Origin: Delphinus delphis
Taxonomy: Eukaryota > Chordata > Mammalia > Artiodactyla > Delphinidae
Reading direction: 5' to 3'
Assembly: GCF_949987515.2 (NCBI RefSeq)
Contig: NC_082684.1
Coordinates: 17,537,701-17,601,700, forward strand
Length of the DNA: 64,000 nt
Below the pieces are notes generated by a model, which was not told the origin of the DNA, did not search any database, and worked only from the letters and a program-made list of their open reading frames with translations. Of this stretch, positions 36,423 to 48,700 are shown piece by piece. Made by a program: the position numbers and the translations under genes. Numbering within the stretch: position 1 is the stretch's first letter; each line of letters starts with the position of its first letter.

Positions 36423-37376
36423 CACTGAAAAATATCACAATTCTTTCAAAATTTCTTTCCAATTATGAATATTATGAGGATCTGTACTGTCTTCTCCCTT
36501 ACATTCAGTTACTATGTCATGGAGGGGATATATTTAAAAAACGAAATATAAAAGTTTAAATGAGAATGTGGACTGCAACTTCTTCCACATAAAGCAATTA
36601 TAATTTAAAAATTCATTGACTTACAATTCTATCATTTTGGAGAACTTATATACAAAAAACAACTTGGGCCACAAAAAAAGCTAAAAAACATAGATAAAGC
36701 AATAAGATACAAGTCCTCAAAGACACAGCTGAACCCTGGGGACAAAAAACTCAAACACGAGAGTTACCAGAAGCAATGAATCTTAAGCTGCTCTGTGATT
36801 GATTGCTGTCTTCAGTAATCAGGGAGTTTGAAGTACTAGGACCATGTACACATAGGATATCAGGCTTGCATCTCAAGACAATGGATGGTAAAATAAAATC
36901 TCTGAGAATTCATGGCTGTGAATTTAGTGTACATGAGCCGTCTATGAAATTAATATAAAATACTCCTGGACTAATCACTGTGTAGCACTACTTTGCAACG
37001 GTAAAAATATGTAACATGTCTTTGAAACAGTACAACTTCTGATGAGCAGATGGAAGGTCTAAGATGCAAGAAAGAATGGTGGTCAAAAAAAGTGGTAAAT
37101 ATGTAGTTAATTATGGAGGAATATTAATGGTACAGAAGAAGAACACTTCATTAGGTTAAAAAAAAGTTTTAAATATACAATAAGTAATTATTAATTGGGA
37201 GAACAAGAAATATTTGCTAAAATGTTCTCAGTTTCTGGTACTATACAAGAGAAAGTAAAGATAATTTTGGCTTTGATAAGTTAAATATGCCTTTCATAAG
37301 CTATAGAGGAGTGAAAAACAGAATGATAAAAATAATCAAGTTAGAAAGGAAAAATAATAGAAAACAGGTGGGACTC
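36423..37376. other. No recognised gene
   Basis: A-rich sequence that may include old L1/HAL1 debris near 36660-36780, too decayed to support. Confidence 0.35.
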
Positions 37377-37379
37377 ACA

Positions 37380-37610
37380 ACATAAGATCATAAAATAGCT
37401 AGCTAGTAGGAATTTGCTGTATAGCACAGGGAGCTCATGTCCGTGCCTTGTGATAACCTAGATGGGTGGGATGTGGGGGATGGGAGGGAGGTCCAAGAGG
37501 GACGGGATATTTGTATACATATGGCTGATTCACTTTGTTGTACAGCAGAAATTAACACAACATTATAAAGCAATTATACTCTGTTAAAAAAATAAAATAA
37601 AAAAATAAAT
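37380..37610 (+). mobile_element. 5'-truncated L1 3' end
   Basis: Sense copy of the L1 3' UTR: TAGGAATTTGCTGTATAGCA, GGTGGGATGTGGGGG, CATATGGCTGATTCACTTTG and CATTATAAAGCAATTATACT, ending in an A-rich tail (AAAATAAAATAAAAAAATAA). About 230 bp only, a typical severe 5' truncation. This is the same 3' end as at 14421 and 63846 but in the other orientation. Confidence 0.93.
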
Positions 37611-37640
37611 ATATCATTAATTCCATTAAAAGTAAATGAG

Positions 37641-37643
<3 letters not shown>

Positions 37644-37679
<36 letters not shown>
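37644..37679. repeat. (AT)n microsatellite
   Basis: About 18 AT dinucleotides directly after the L1 tail. Confidence 0.95.
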
Positions 37680-37684
<5 letters not shown>

Positions 37685-37689
37685 AAGAC

Positions 37690-37860
37690 TGAGATAATCA
37701 ACTGCATTTAAAAAATTCAACTATTACAAGCTATGCACAAGAAACACAGTCTAATCTTAAATATACAGAAAAGTTAAAAGTAAAAAGATAATATGAAAGA
37801 TAAAAAACACACTTTACAATATAGAAAATATTTAAAACTAAATCAAAATGAAAATACATA
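37690..37860 (+). mobile_element. Old L1 ORF2 endonuclease-region fragment
   Basis: ACTATTACAAGCTATGCACA, AGAAACACAGTCTAATCTTA and AAGTTAAAAGTAAAAAGATA follow the L1 sequence encoding the QLYAxYKRHS-like part. Decayed. Confidence 0.5.
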
Positions 37861-40800
37861 AATTTATGGGATGTATTAATAACCACAGCAGGATAAGAGA
37901 GAGAGAGACATGTCATTGCTTATATTACAAATAATAAATACAGCAAAATGAAAGTTCGATATCTCCAATAATATTTCCTGTATTAAAGGACCCCAGCACA
38001 TTTTTGGCTGGCATAGCCTAAAACCAAATTCAAAGTTCTATTTGTTATATGCTAATTTGAAATCACAGTCTCACCAGGCCTCTTAAGTAAAGCTTCAGAT
38101 ATTAACCAGAAAAATAAAAAAGAAAATTGGACTATAAGAAATAAAAGTTGCATACAGTTGAGAATGTAATTGCATGACTCAGAATCTGAACCCTAAAGCC
38201 AAGCTAAGTGATGCTGGCCAGAAGACGCAGCCTGTCCATCTTTGTCTGATGAGACTCTCCCTGCCTTGCCTAAATGACCTTTTACTGGGAAGTCAAATGT
38301 CCTCAGGTCACTTCCCCATTGCCTCCAGACATATAAAAAGAGCTATATCTCAGTTGAGGTGGAAAGTAAGATCTCAAAGTCTAACTTCAGAGAAGAAAGC
38401 TTAACAACTGGAACAATTACAGAATTTTACTAATTTATATTGGAAAATATATGGAGAAAATATATGGGAATATATTCTGAGGCTACCAAACCAGGAATAA
38501 TGAATCACGTCTGATTAGACTGAATGTATCAATAACAATGCATTTCCAGAGAAGGTTTTATGTACCAGCTCAAACAACTGGGATTGGCTCTGTTTACTTG
38601 GCTGTCTTTTGATCTCAAAGATGCCCTATGCTGAGTAAAGATGAACAGGAAATTTTTTTTTAGGATATTAGGGAAAGAAGATGGTTGGAGAGTATTTAAC
38701 AAATAACAAATAATAAAGTGGTATGACAAATAACCACTTACCAGTCTACTGAAATTATCCAGCATGAGCAACATCTAATTTGACCTTTATCTTTAATTGA
38801 CCTATCACTTTTGATAGTTTTGAGTATTTCTTTTTTTGAAACATTTCCTTTGTAGTTTCCATGATGGAATTGGTTGAAGAGTGTATATAAGAGGCAAAGA
38901 TAGCAAATAAAAACAATTTCAAGAAGAGTGGCTCTGGATGAGGTTGTGAACAATGGCTAGCAGAGAGATATATGTTTGTGTTCAGTACAAATCTTCAAAT
39001 TCTGTATTGGTGAAGAAATAGCATTTGACATTTAGAATATACTCAATAATTATGGATTAAATGAATGAAAAAAGTTAACAGAAGTAGTGCTTTTTTCACA
39101 GGTCATAAAGAATCATAATTGGCAAAAATGATTTGACTCCTTCATATTAAGCTTTGATATTTAATTAAAAGGAGCAAGTAAAGGAGTGTAATATTCTCCA
39201 ATTTCCTAGTGTCCAGTCTAATCTTGGGGTTTGTTTAATTTCACTCATGGAGCTTATTGATATTAGTATATTATAACAAACTATCTGGAGAGGTCATCTC
39301 TACCGGAGAATTAGAATTCCATCTGAAAAATTCCTCTAATTGTGAAAATTGATTACTTGATTAAAAAAATATATCACAATACTTCCTTAAACAAAAGCAA
39401 CAACAAAAGAGCGACTTCATTTTAACAATGCATAAAGTCATAAAGTCTTTTCCAATTCAAGATGAAATGTGAGAGCATATGAAATATAATTCTTTCTTCA
39501 TCTGTGAATCATTTATTTAAGTTAATTATACATTTATTGATATGGATATCATTAAAAACCTTAGGCTAAACTGCAAAAGGCAATAACTTGAAAAAATACT
39601 TCATTGTTGGAGATTTTAAATTTACACCATCTTGGATTAGGATTAGTTATCATAGTTAAAATTCAATTTGTAATATTTAGACATCAATTTGTTCTACAAT
39701 GCTAAAAAGCAAAAGCTAAGATGCAAAGTCAAGAGGATGAAAAGTGAAGATGAATTTGTAATGAGTAGTTATGCTTCCTCTGGAAATGGCATAAATAAAA
39801 ATGAATGAATTGAATGACTTTCTTATCTGCATATTTAAAGACTAACAAGAAACAGACAGTTTTAAATTACTTCATTTTAATAAACTGTATAACCCGAGAA
39901 GTTTGCGTTTCAGAGCCCTCCATTTTATAAGATCACACCATGAGACTTATTTTATTCAGATATTGTATTACTCGTCTTGAGTAAAGCACAGTTTGGGAAC
40001 TCACTTATAGCTCAAATGAACATTAATAGTACCTTTAAGTATATACTTATAAATTGCCATGTTCACATGTCTTTCAAATAACTACACTCATGTTATTTGG
40101 TAGGTGAACATGGAGAATGCTACCAGTAATCATTTGCGTTTGCAATTGTTTTTTGTGCAAAAACTCAAAGCAGTATATGATATATAAACTGCTGTTAGTT
40201 TATCAGATTGAGCAGACATAGCCATTTTTATGTGTATCTGACAGTAAAACAACTATAAATAAAAACTAAACTAGTTTGAATTAAGGATGTGAGGGCAAAA
40301 TAATCAATCAACTAAATTTACTGGTGATAATTCTTGGGAGATAACTATTCAGTCAATATAATCAAAATAGCCATTCTGATAGTCTTGCATGCAGAAAATA
40401 GCATATGCTACCGCTTAAAACAATGTATAAAGAATACATAAAGATTATTGTGATGTTGCAAAAGGGCAAAAAATCTGCTTTTAAAGCAGCTTGTATTAAC
40501 CAAATAAAAACTGTCAATTTTTTTATAAGCCTCAAAGCTGAATACACATTGAAAAAAATTTTATAGAAAAATGTCAGAAATTACAAGTTTAAGAATTCTG
40601 ATTAGGGATATTTCTACTTTCTCAAATTGTGTTCGAATTACTACAAAGATGAAAGAGAAGGAATAAGATGAGAAGGAGGGGAAGGAAATCTATACATGCC
40701 CAGGAAAAATAGAAGGACCATGAAGTATGGGGGATTTCTCTAAGAAAGAATGCCTATAGGATTAGTTTGGTAGAGAGGCCACAGGTTCTAAGAAACTATT

Positions 40801-41065
40801 ACCCAAGAAGACACACCAATGGGTTTCTCCAGAGGTGAGTGTTTTTCCTGTCCATTGGGGAAACTTTCAAGCCCAGAGGGAAGAGGCACAGGAAGCATAA
40901 TTAAACCATAAGGAATTATCAAAACACTTAATTAAAGACTTTCTGTGAGGCAATTTTAATATTATGTCCCAACTTACAGAGATTCTTAAAAATTGATATC
41001 AAGAACTCAAGCAACTTGTATTCAACAATGAAAAAAGTTGTAAGTAAATAGTCGTGTGACTTATG
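37861..41065. other. No recognised gene
   Basis: AT-rich, repeat-poor. Within it, 38174-38404 is GC-richer and open for 76 codons with a TATAAAAAG motif at 38333-38341. A second TATATAAGAG motif is at 38884-38893. No product is recognised. Confidence 0.4.
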
Positions 41066-41069
41066 TTTA

Positions 41070-41375
41070 TATAGAATGCTTTGCACTTGTTACAAACTGA
41101 GGAACACCAACATGGTTAATAGTAATAAGGATAAATTTAGCCTTATCTGGGCAGTTGTATTAACTGTAACTGGAAACATGCACAGTAAAATGTAAATATC
41201 ACATTTAACATTTACAACTGCCTAATGATGAAGTTACTAGAGAATCTCCATTCACAGATATTGCAACGTTAAGTAGCTCTCTCTAGATCAAACAACTAGT
41301 TAAATAAAGAAGTCAGAATTTGAATGCAGCATTCTGATTCTGGAGCTGGACACAGAGCTATTCACTACACTTCAA
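41070..41375 (-). mobile_element. MIR-like fragment
   Basis: Complement MIR order: ATTTAACATTTACAACTGCC, CAGATATTGCAACGTTAAGT, CTAGTTAAATAAAGAAGTCA and GAATTTGAATGCAG. Strongly diverged. Confidence 0.55.
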
Positions 41376-41499
41376 TAACTTTGGAAGATATACTTGATAT
41401 ACTATTAAAGGGGAAAAAATCAATTTACAACACAGTTAATATAGTATGAATACATTCTCATGAAACAAAATTAAAAAGTGGTAGGTATGAGCATACCCA

Positions 41500-41635
41500 T
41501 CATGGCTAATGTAATGAATGTACTAAATTTTAAATTAAATTTAAATTAAATTAAATTTATTATAAATTTGAATAGCTACATGTGGCTATTGGCTACCATA
41601 GTGCAGGACACAGATCTAAAGAGTAATGTTGACAA
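41500..41635. mobile_element. Mammal-wide hAT-type DNA transposon fragment
   Basis: AATTTAAATTAAATT tract followed by GAATAGCTACATGTGGCTAT, TGGCTACCATAGTGCAGGAC and ACAGATCTA. This is the well-known TAGCCACATGTGGCTAGTGG type end. Subfamily not assigned. Confidence 0.6.
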
Positions 41636-41639
41636 AATT

Positions 41640-42270
41640 TCATGTAATAAACAAGTTAATTTTGAAATTCAGAAAAATTCATGACCTTAAATGCATACAT
41701 AACTAAGAAAGAATTAAAGTAAATGAATTATTGTATTGATATTTACCTAGTGCTCAAAAAACACCACATTAATTAATGGAATAGATTAGTTAAAGTGAAA
41801 GCAGAAATTGATAAAATCGAAAATCAAGCAATAATAGAACTAAGAAATAAAGATAATAATTATCTGGGAGTTCCCTTGTGGCCTAATGGCTAGGATTCCC
41901 GACTTTCACTGCCGTGGCCAGGGGTTCAATCCGTGGTCGGGAACTAAGATCCCGAAAGATGCATTGTGAGGCCAAAATAATCATAACCATAATCATAATC
42001 TGATTTAACAGAAAAGCAGTAAAAGAAATAAAGAACTAGAAAATCTATTCATTAAAAATGGAGAAACCACAAAAAAATCAGTGACAAGAATAAAAATAAA
42101 TATGAATGCAGGGTATCATAAAATAATTATGAGTACTTTATTCAACTCTGACAAATATATTGGGAATACTGGATGAAATTGTTAATATATGGAGAAAACA
42201 TAAATTATTATTTTTGATGCAGAGACATTTACCAAATCTAAATATATCATAGGCCTTAAGAGAAACTGAG
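41640..42270 (+). mobile_element. Old L1 ORF2 fragment split by a SINE
   Basis: AAAGCAGAAATTGATAAAAT, AATCAAGCAATAATAGAAC and, beyond the SINE, TATTCATTAAAAATGGAGAA and ACAAATATATTGGGAATACT keep the A-rich strand and order of the L1 endonuclease-RT linker. Broken frames. HAL1 is an alternative. Confidence 0.55.
41866..41990 (+). mobile_element. Short tRNA-Glu-derived SINE
   Basis: GGGAGTTCCCTTGTGGCCTA, then CGACTTTCACTGCCGTGGCC, GGTTCAATCCGTGGTCGG and AACTAAGATCCCG. The intact B box is GGTTCAATCC. The tail is (ATAATC)n-like. TAATTATCTG before and ATAATCTG after may be the target duplication. Confidence 0.9.
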
Positions 42271-43505
42271 AAATTGTCAAAAACCTTTCCCTTTTCTCTT
42301 AACTTTCCCCACATTATATAAAACCAATAAACTCAGTAAAATTTCACAGATAAATTAAGCTATCAATGAAACAAAAGTTCACTTCTATACTGTTTAAGGA
42401 CATAGTGAAAACTTCTAAATTCTTTCTTTACAAATATTATATATAATAATTTGGAGATACATTGATCTGTTCAAATACAATCATCCTAATTCTCCATGGG
42501 CATTAATATTTTGTTTCATAAATATCATGACACTTAATTCTCAAGTTGTTTACATTATGCATAGGGATTTGATTACTTCTGCATATTTCTCTAATGTAGA
42601 GATACTTTGAGTTGATTTATCTTATGTCTTAAATAATATCAATTTTAAAAAATATTTATTCCTCTTGAAAGCTGTGGTGAAAAGAGCCAAACCTGGGGAA
42701 GAAATAAAATTATATTTCAGTAGAACAGGAAATGACCAGTTCACACTGGAAAGTAGTTTGTAAGCAAAGGCTCCATTGCTTTGACACTTCAGGAGTCTGT
42801 ATATCACATTAAACCTTAGAGCAGCATGCACCGCCTGGGGTCTATGGAGCACAGCTTTTTATATAATTGGAGAGGCAACTGTACTGTATCACATATGTCA
42901 GTGGAGTGTTACAAGTTGCAATAGAAACTATTTCTTGGTGAAATTAAGAGAAGAGAATATAGTTGGCTGTGTAGCTTTCTGGAAAATTTTGTGGTTAGCA
43001 GGCTAGTTTTGCAATCAGCTTGGTTAGCAAGTTTGGAATATTTGTATTTTTTTTATTTTAAAGACAGGGAAATATAATATTTGAAATGTTTTTACAAATA
43101 GCAATGTCAGCTAAAATGACTTTTCCCAACAGTAATGGTGATAGGATCCTGTTCTTTTCTAATTCTTATTTTAAAAAGAATACCCTGTGTTTTTCCATGA
43201 AGTAAATAGGAACTACAGAAATAAAAGACATCTATTTTATTAAAGAATATCTTTAGTACTGTTTTAATTATGTTTTTAGGGAAACATGGATTTTATGAAA
43301 TGCACTGTAACATTTATTAAAATTATAAATGTGTATATAAACATTTTGTTTTTATTTACTGTGTATATTTTTCTTTCTTTTTTTGTTATGGAGAAATTTA
43401 GGGTTTTAATAGACTTATTTACATTAAATAAATCCTTGCATACCCAGATTATTATTTAATGAACTTCTAAGATTAAGGGGCCATTTTTAGACTATTCCTT
43501 AAGCA
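42271..43505. other. No recognised gene
   Basis: AT-rich unique-looking sequence. Confidence 0.45.
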
Positions 43506-43511
43506 GATATC

Positions 43512-43760
43512 ATATTGGTTAAGACTTTGGTTTCTGGCTTCATATTTCCTAGGTTGGTATTCTGGTTCCTTCCCTTCACTAGCCATGTAAATTTAATCAA
43601 GTTGTTAATCCTTATAATACAATTTTTTTTATATGTTAAAATAGGTACAATAATATCTCACATTTGTTGTAAAGATTTTAAATGAAATATGTGTAAAACA
43701 CTTAAAAAGATGCTTGGAATGTAGTAAGCTCTATCATGTGTTCTTATATTATTAATTTTG
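43512..43760 (+). mobile_element. MIR SINE
   Basis: TATTGGTTAAGACTTTGGTT, CACTAGCCATGTAAATTTAA, GTTAAAATAGGTACAATAAT and CTTGGAATGTAGTAAGCTC reproduce the MIR order. Confidence 0.75.
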
Positions 43761-44216
43761 GTAACCAGGATTATGTTTTTATCATTTGTAACAGCTTGAA
43801 CCTCATGTCTGTTGAATATTATTGGTATATGAAATAAAATCCAAACCAAATTTGTAGAAATTACTTTTCTCAAGAGACCAAGTACATACCTTTGGCTTAA
43901 AGGGAGTGAGATAAGTCAGGTGGGGCAGCTAGCAAGTGATTACACATCCCATCGTCTTCTAGCTCAGCCCTTAATACTAAAGTAAGGAAGGTACAATAAT
44001 TCATTAATTAATTATAAAAAAGAACTTTGAAGCAAGAGAGCTAATGATTCATCAGGGTCCCCTGTAATGAAAGACAGTGCCTTCAAAATGCACATATGCC
44101 TGCATGCAAGCACACCACACGTGCACTCACAAACACATGCAGACTGTTGCAAACCCTGGCTGAAACAAGCAATGATGGTGTTCTTTGATTGACCCTAACA
44201 CTAGTGGCATGTTCAG

Positions 44217-44564
44217 TGGTATATGGACTGCATATTTGTGCCCCCCAAATTCATATGTTGAAACCTAACCCCCAATAAGATGGTACTAGGGGGTAGGGCC
44301 ATTGGGAGGTAATTAGTTCATGAGAGTGGAGCTCCCATGATGGAATCAGTGCTCTTAGAAGAAGAAAAGAGCTAGCTCTCCCCCTCATCACTGTGTTAGA
44401 ATGCAAGAAGATAGCTGTGTCTGTCAGCCAGAAAGAACCTCCAGAAGACCTCAACCATGCTGGCACCCTGACCCAGAGTCCAAGAATGTAATAAAATATA
44501 TGTTTGTTGTTTAAACTACCTAGTCTATGATAATTTGTTATGGTAGACCAAGATGACTATGATA
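44217..44564 (+). mobile_element. MLT1-type solo LTR (ERVL-MaLR)
   Basis: Starts TGGTATATGGACTGCATATT. The body has CCCCCAAATTCATATGTTGA, AACCTAACCCCCAATAAGAT, AGGGCCATTGGGAGGTAATT and GAATGTAATAAAATATATG (polyadenylation area), then GTTGTTTAAACTACCTAGTC, ending near ACTATGATA. No internal retroviral sequence lies next to it, so it is a non-coding solo LTR. Confidence 0.85.
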
Positions 44565-46771
44565 AGGGCAGAGTTTGTTTGTTTGTATGTTTCTGATTTG
44601 GGCTGGAATGAACAGAAGTAGGAAATAAGCAAGGAAGTGCCAGTAAAGGCAGAAGCATAAGTTAGCCTGAAGACTTATCAGATAATCCTAGAATTATTGG
44701 AAATAATTGAGAGAAGAGGGAAATTTCACAAGCAAAACCATAGCTGTACATTTTTTTTCACAATGATTTTTTAGCTCACTTTTATTCCTGAAAGTTTATC
44801 TGACTCAGGAGAAATGAGTTACATTTGTACTTATAGTATGTACATCTGTGTATGAATGTACTTGTCTGCTACTCTTAGACTGAACTAATGCTTCACTGGC
44901 ATTTGCTCCTGACAGCTAATACAGGACACCTTGGGAGCTGAAGATCTATTGCACTTGACATTTAGCTTTTAGTTGGCCTAACATTTGGGTTCCAAGTACT
45001 ACCTTTATTCTTGGCACTCACTTTGACTCCCATCATTCATTCCAAAGCACAATCTTAAGAGATGCAACATGAACTCATATCTCTAGAGACTTTCATTCAT
45101 AAAGGATGGGGGAAGAGGTAAAACTCATCACTCTCTGAAGGTCTAATAAAATGGAGAGCTTGAGGTATCCTCTCCAAATTTACTTCAAATAAAGTTGTTC
45201 AGATGCTCCCTGTAACCTATGTTTTTTTTATTACAAACAATACCAGAAAATTTAGCATGGATTTTCCATTGAATTTCTAGCTAAGGGGAAAAATATACAT
45301 ATACTTGCACACATACTGCACGCACACACAAACACACTCACATTATACTGGGATTAAATTTTTCTCTTTGCTACTACTTTCCAGTAGTACTTCGCAAATT
45401 TGCTGGACTACAGCAGGCATTTAGTGGACAATTATGAAGCATTTGATGTGCAGAATATCAGCGGTGGTACACACCGTGATCAAACAAATGCACCCTACAT
45501 TCTTAAATGATTAGGAGTCCTTAAAATCCTACTGACATTTTTCATTTGACCAATAGAGAACAACATGAAGAAGAAAACTTCCACTTTCAACACAGTGGCA
45601 ATAAAGTACAAAATAATCAATAGATTTGACCCAGGGATGAAAATGTGAATCACCTAGACCACTCTCACCTTTTCTACTACAACACAAAATTATTTTCTTG
45701 GATAAAGGCAGTTATCCTATCACATACTCAAATCAATATCAACTGTGTGGTTGAGAATCCTCTGGCTAGAATTATATATCAGAGATGCTAAAAGCAAGAC
45801 AGAAGCATTTTTATTTCATTTCCTTGACTTCTCTACTCTCTTTTAGTTTATGAATAATAGCCGAGACATTGGGATTTTCCTCAAAGCTTAGCACTGAGAC
45901 AATCTTTAAATGCAGTTTATGATCTCATATTATTCTTAAAATATATTGGCTTTTTAAAAAATTGAACTTTTGCCCAACTCAGTTATCTATTCTGAGATAA
46001 AAATCCAACAGAGAATCCACAATTTAAGTGAATTTTTCTTGGTTAGTGATATAAAATTTCAGGAAAGCTGTGAAGAAATATTCCTGGTAAATTTATTTGA
46101 AAATTATTCAATCAATGATAAGTATATCTATGGTGTTACATTTATATTTCTTATTTATAAATATTTTAAAGACAAAAGAGATCACTGAATTTCAACAATA
46201 AGTATTTCTCATATTTAAAATTTTAAATGCGAGAGAGTAACACAAGGCTTTATTATGTTATTCCCTCAGGCTACCAAAAAAAAAAGAGCAAAACACTAGA
46301 AAGACAAATGCAGATTTGTATCTATTGCTCATTATTAGGGACCACTGAGAACATGTGTGAATGATTTTGATAACCTCCAATAAATAGGAAAAAAGAAAGC
46401 CCTACTGGCCAGTTCGTGAAACTCTTTTTCCAGAATTGTGAAATGCAGAGAACATTGTCAGGAACATGCACATACTGACTCTTATTTCATTTTATTTTTT
46501 TATTTCCACTGCAAAGGAAGTGGTTTCACCACTGCTAAGTTTTATTTAGGGATCTGCCAAACATTTTAAATCTATGTGTTAAATTCATGTATTATTTTTG
46601 TAAGTCTTCCTTGGTCATGGTACACTTATGTGCAAGTATCTCTCATAGCTACAGGTCCCATTAGATATCCAAGAGTCAATAAAAACCTTTCCAGGCTTAA
46701 CATACCTTTGATTTATATGTATTCATCTCTCCCACTAGATTTTGGTGGCCCTGACTACACACACAAAAACT

Positions 46772-46815
46772 TAGAGAGAGAGAAGGAGAGAGGAGAGAGA
46801 GAAAGAAAATAGGGG
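46772..46815. repeat. (GA)n-rich tract
   Basis: GAGAGAGAGAAGGAGAGAGG pattern, all purine. Confidence 0.9.
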
Positions 46816-47144
46816 GAGAAGGGAGTTCAGGGAGAAAGAATGTATATGTATCTGAGTCTATGTTTGTGAGGTAGAAAATTTCTTGTCACCAATTCGTAAT
46901 CCAACTGAAATGGTGGAACAATAAATCAATTAAAGAATTAAAAAGCAAATAAAAAATTCTAATATTAGCTCAGGCAAATATTGTGTCTTTAACAATGTAA
47001 TCAAATAATACTTATGGGAGGTTTTCTACGTAACATAATGGAATGAGTTGGTATGCTCCAAATCTACCCCGGCTCTGCCACAAACACATATAAGGAAAAA
47101 TAAAATAAAATAAATAATAATAGCTGAGATAAAGTCAAACAGAT

Positions 47145-47215
47145 GGAGGTGGAAGTGAAGGAAAAGAAGAAGGAGAAAGAAAGGGGAGGAGAAAAAGGAA
47201 GAGAAGAAAAGGGAA
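47145..47215. repeat. Purine-rich (GGA/GAA) tract
   Basis: About 70 bp almost wholly A and G on the plus strand, non-periodic. Confidence 0.8.
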
Positions 47216-47649
47216 ATACCTAAGTCTTAAAATGAAAAATAAGAAATCAAACCTGGGATCATTAGCAAGTATCTTGGTTTGACATTACTAAAAGGCACTA
47301 ACTAAGTCTGGAATTTTAGCACCCATACTGTCATAAAAAGCAAGAGGTTTAGCCAAAACAGAACTGAAAAGTTGGAATTTATTTTCCTTCACACACCCAG
47401 ATTATGCATGTAGTTCCAATAAGCTGTAAGAAAATAGACCTAAAAATACCACTTAATGGCCTAGAGAATCAGAGAGAGTTTGCCAGAAAACAATGTCTGT
47501 GTGAAAATGTGTATAAGGTCGAGGGGGGAGGGTGTGTGTTGTTTCCTGACATTGAAAAACTAAGCCCACATCTCTATTCAGAATGGTAACTGAATTTATA
47601 CAATCTGTGTGCTCATGGGCATCATTTAAGTTAAAATAAATGAATAAAA

Positions 47650-47699
47650 GATAGATAGATAAATAGATGATAGATAGATATATAGATAGATAGATGATA
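47650..47699. repeat. (GATA)n tetranucleotide repeat
   Basis: ATAGATAGAT units, imperfect. Confidence 0.95.
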
Positions 47700-47849
47700 A
47701 AGCTGATGTGAAGCTGTTGATATTTCTTGGGCCTAGGAAGAAACAACAAATAAACATTGGCTAAAGTCATGGAAGGTAGATGACTTTAGATGGCTAGATG
47801 TAACCACCATGAAAAAAAGGCAAACCAGGCAGAAGATCAACCCACAATA

Positions 47850-48700
47850 TATTAAAAAAAGACAGTAACTTTAAGTAAAAATGATCAGATTAAATCAACA
47901 GAAAAATTTGTTTTCCAAGGACAAGAAATAATAGAAAAATCTGAAAAATTTGAAAGATATGCCAAAGTAATATGGTTCAAATTATTATGAATAAATAGTA
48001 TATATGAAAAGGGGTCAAATGTAATTTATATAAATTAAAATATAGTCTTTATTATCAAAAATTCAATGGAAGGTTAAAAATAGCATACCAAACACAACTC
48101 TGTGTGAATTAGCTAATTAGAATCTGGATTTGTGTAAATACTTGTATATACAGCACAGTTAAAAACAGATGGAAGATATGAAAAAGTAAATGAATAGGCC
48201 TGGGGATAAATTACATAATTCAAAGTTTGTCTTATAGTAATATTAGAATGAGAGCATAGAGAGAATGGTGAAGAAGCAATACTCAAGAAATATACAAAGA
48301 TGAAATTTCAAGAAATGATAAATCTCATAACCTGAGATGAAATAAACATATCAATTCAAGAACTATACCAAAAGCATAACCACATCTAGACACTTTGGAA
48401 TGGAACTAAAGATACCAAAAACTAAAAAGAAAATATTAAATAAAACCAAAGAGAAAAGTAGATGATAACTGAACTATATCCATCATTTTCAAAAAAATTT
48501 GAGGTCTAGTTATTTTCAACCTAACCAAAAATGAGGGGGTTTGCTTTTATTATTCATAACTGAAAAATATACCAACTCTCAACTTCAGAAAGAGGGAAAT
48601 TAAATTCAGAGATAATGAAAAAATATAAAAAGCAGTTTGGAACAACAATTACATAATAAACATAATAGTAATAAACATAAGTAATCATTGACAGTGATAT
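47850..48700 (+). mobile_element. Possible HAL1/L1 ORF1-region relic
   Basis: The A-rich strand with ACCACATCTAGACACTTTGG, then AACTAAAGATACCAAAAACT and AAAATATTAAATAAAACCAA, resembles the HAL1/L1 phrase encoding the ORF1 C-terminal part. Limits are uncertain. Confidence 0.4.

Larger units (their letters stand above)
44565..47640. other. No recognised gene; simple purine tracts
   Basis: AT-rich. GA-rich tract at 46772-46815 and a purine-rich stretch at 47145-47215. Overlapping short frames only. Confidence 0.45.

Noticed and set aside
44217..44564. Possible provirus
   Set aside because: Only a single LTR without gag, pol or env next to it; no second LTR.
47650..47699. Regularly spaced repeats, possible CRISPR-like array
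   Set aside because: Simple GATA microsatellite in eukaryotic DNA; no spacers.
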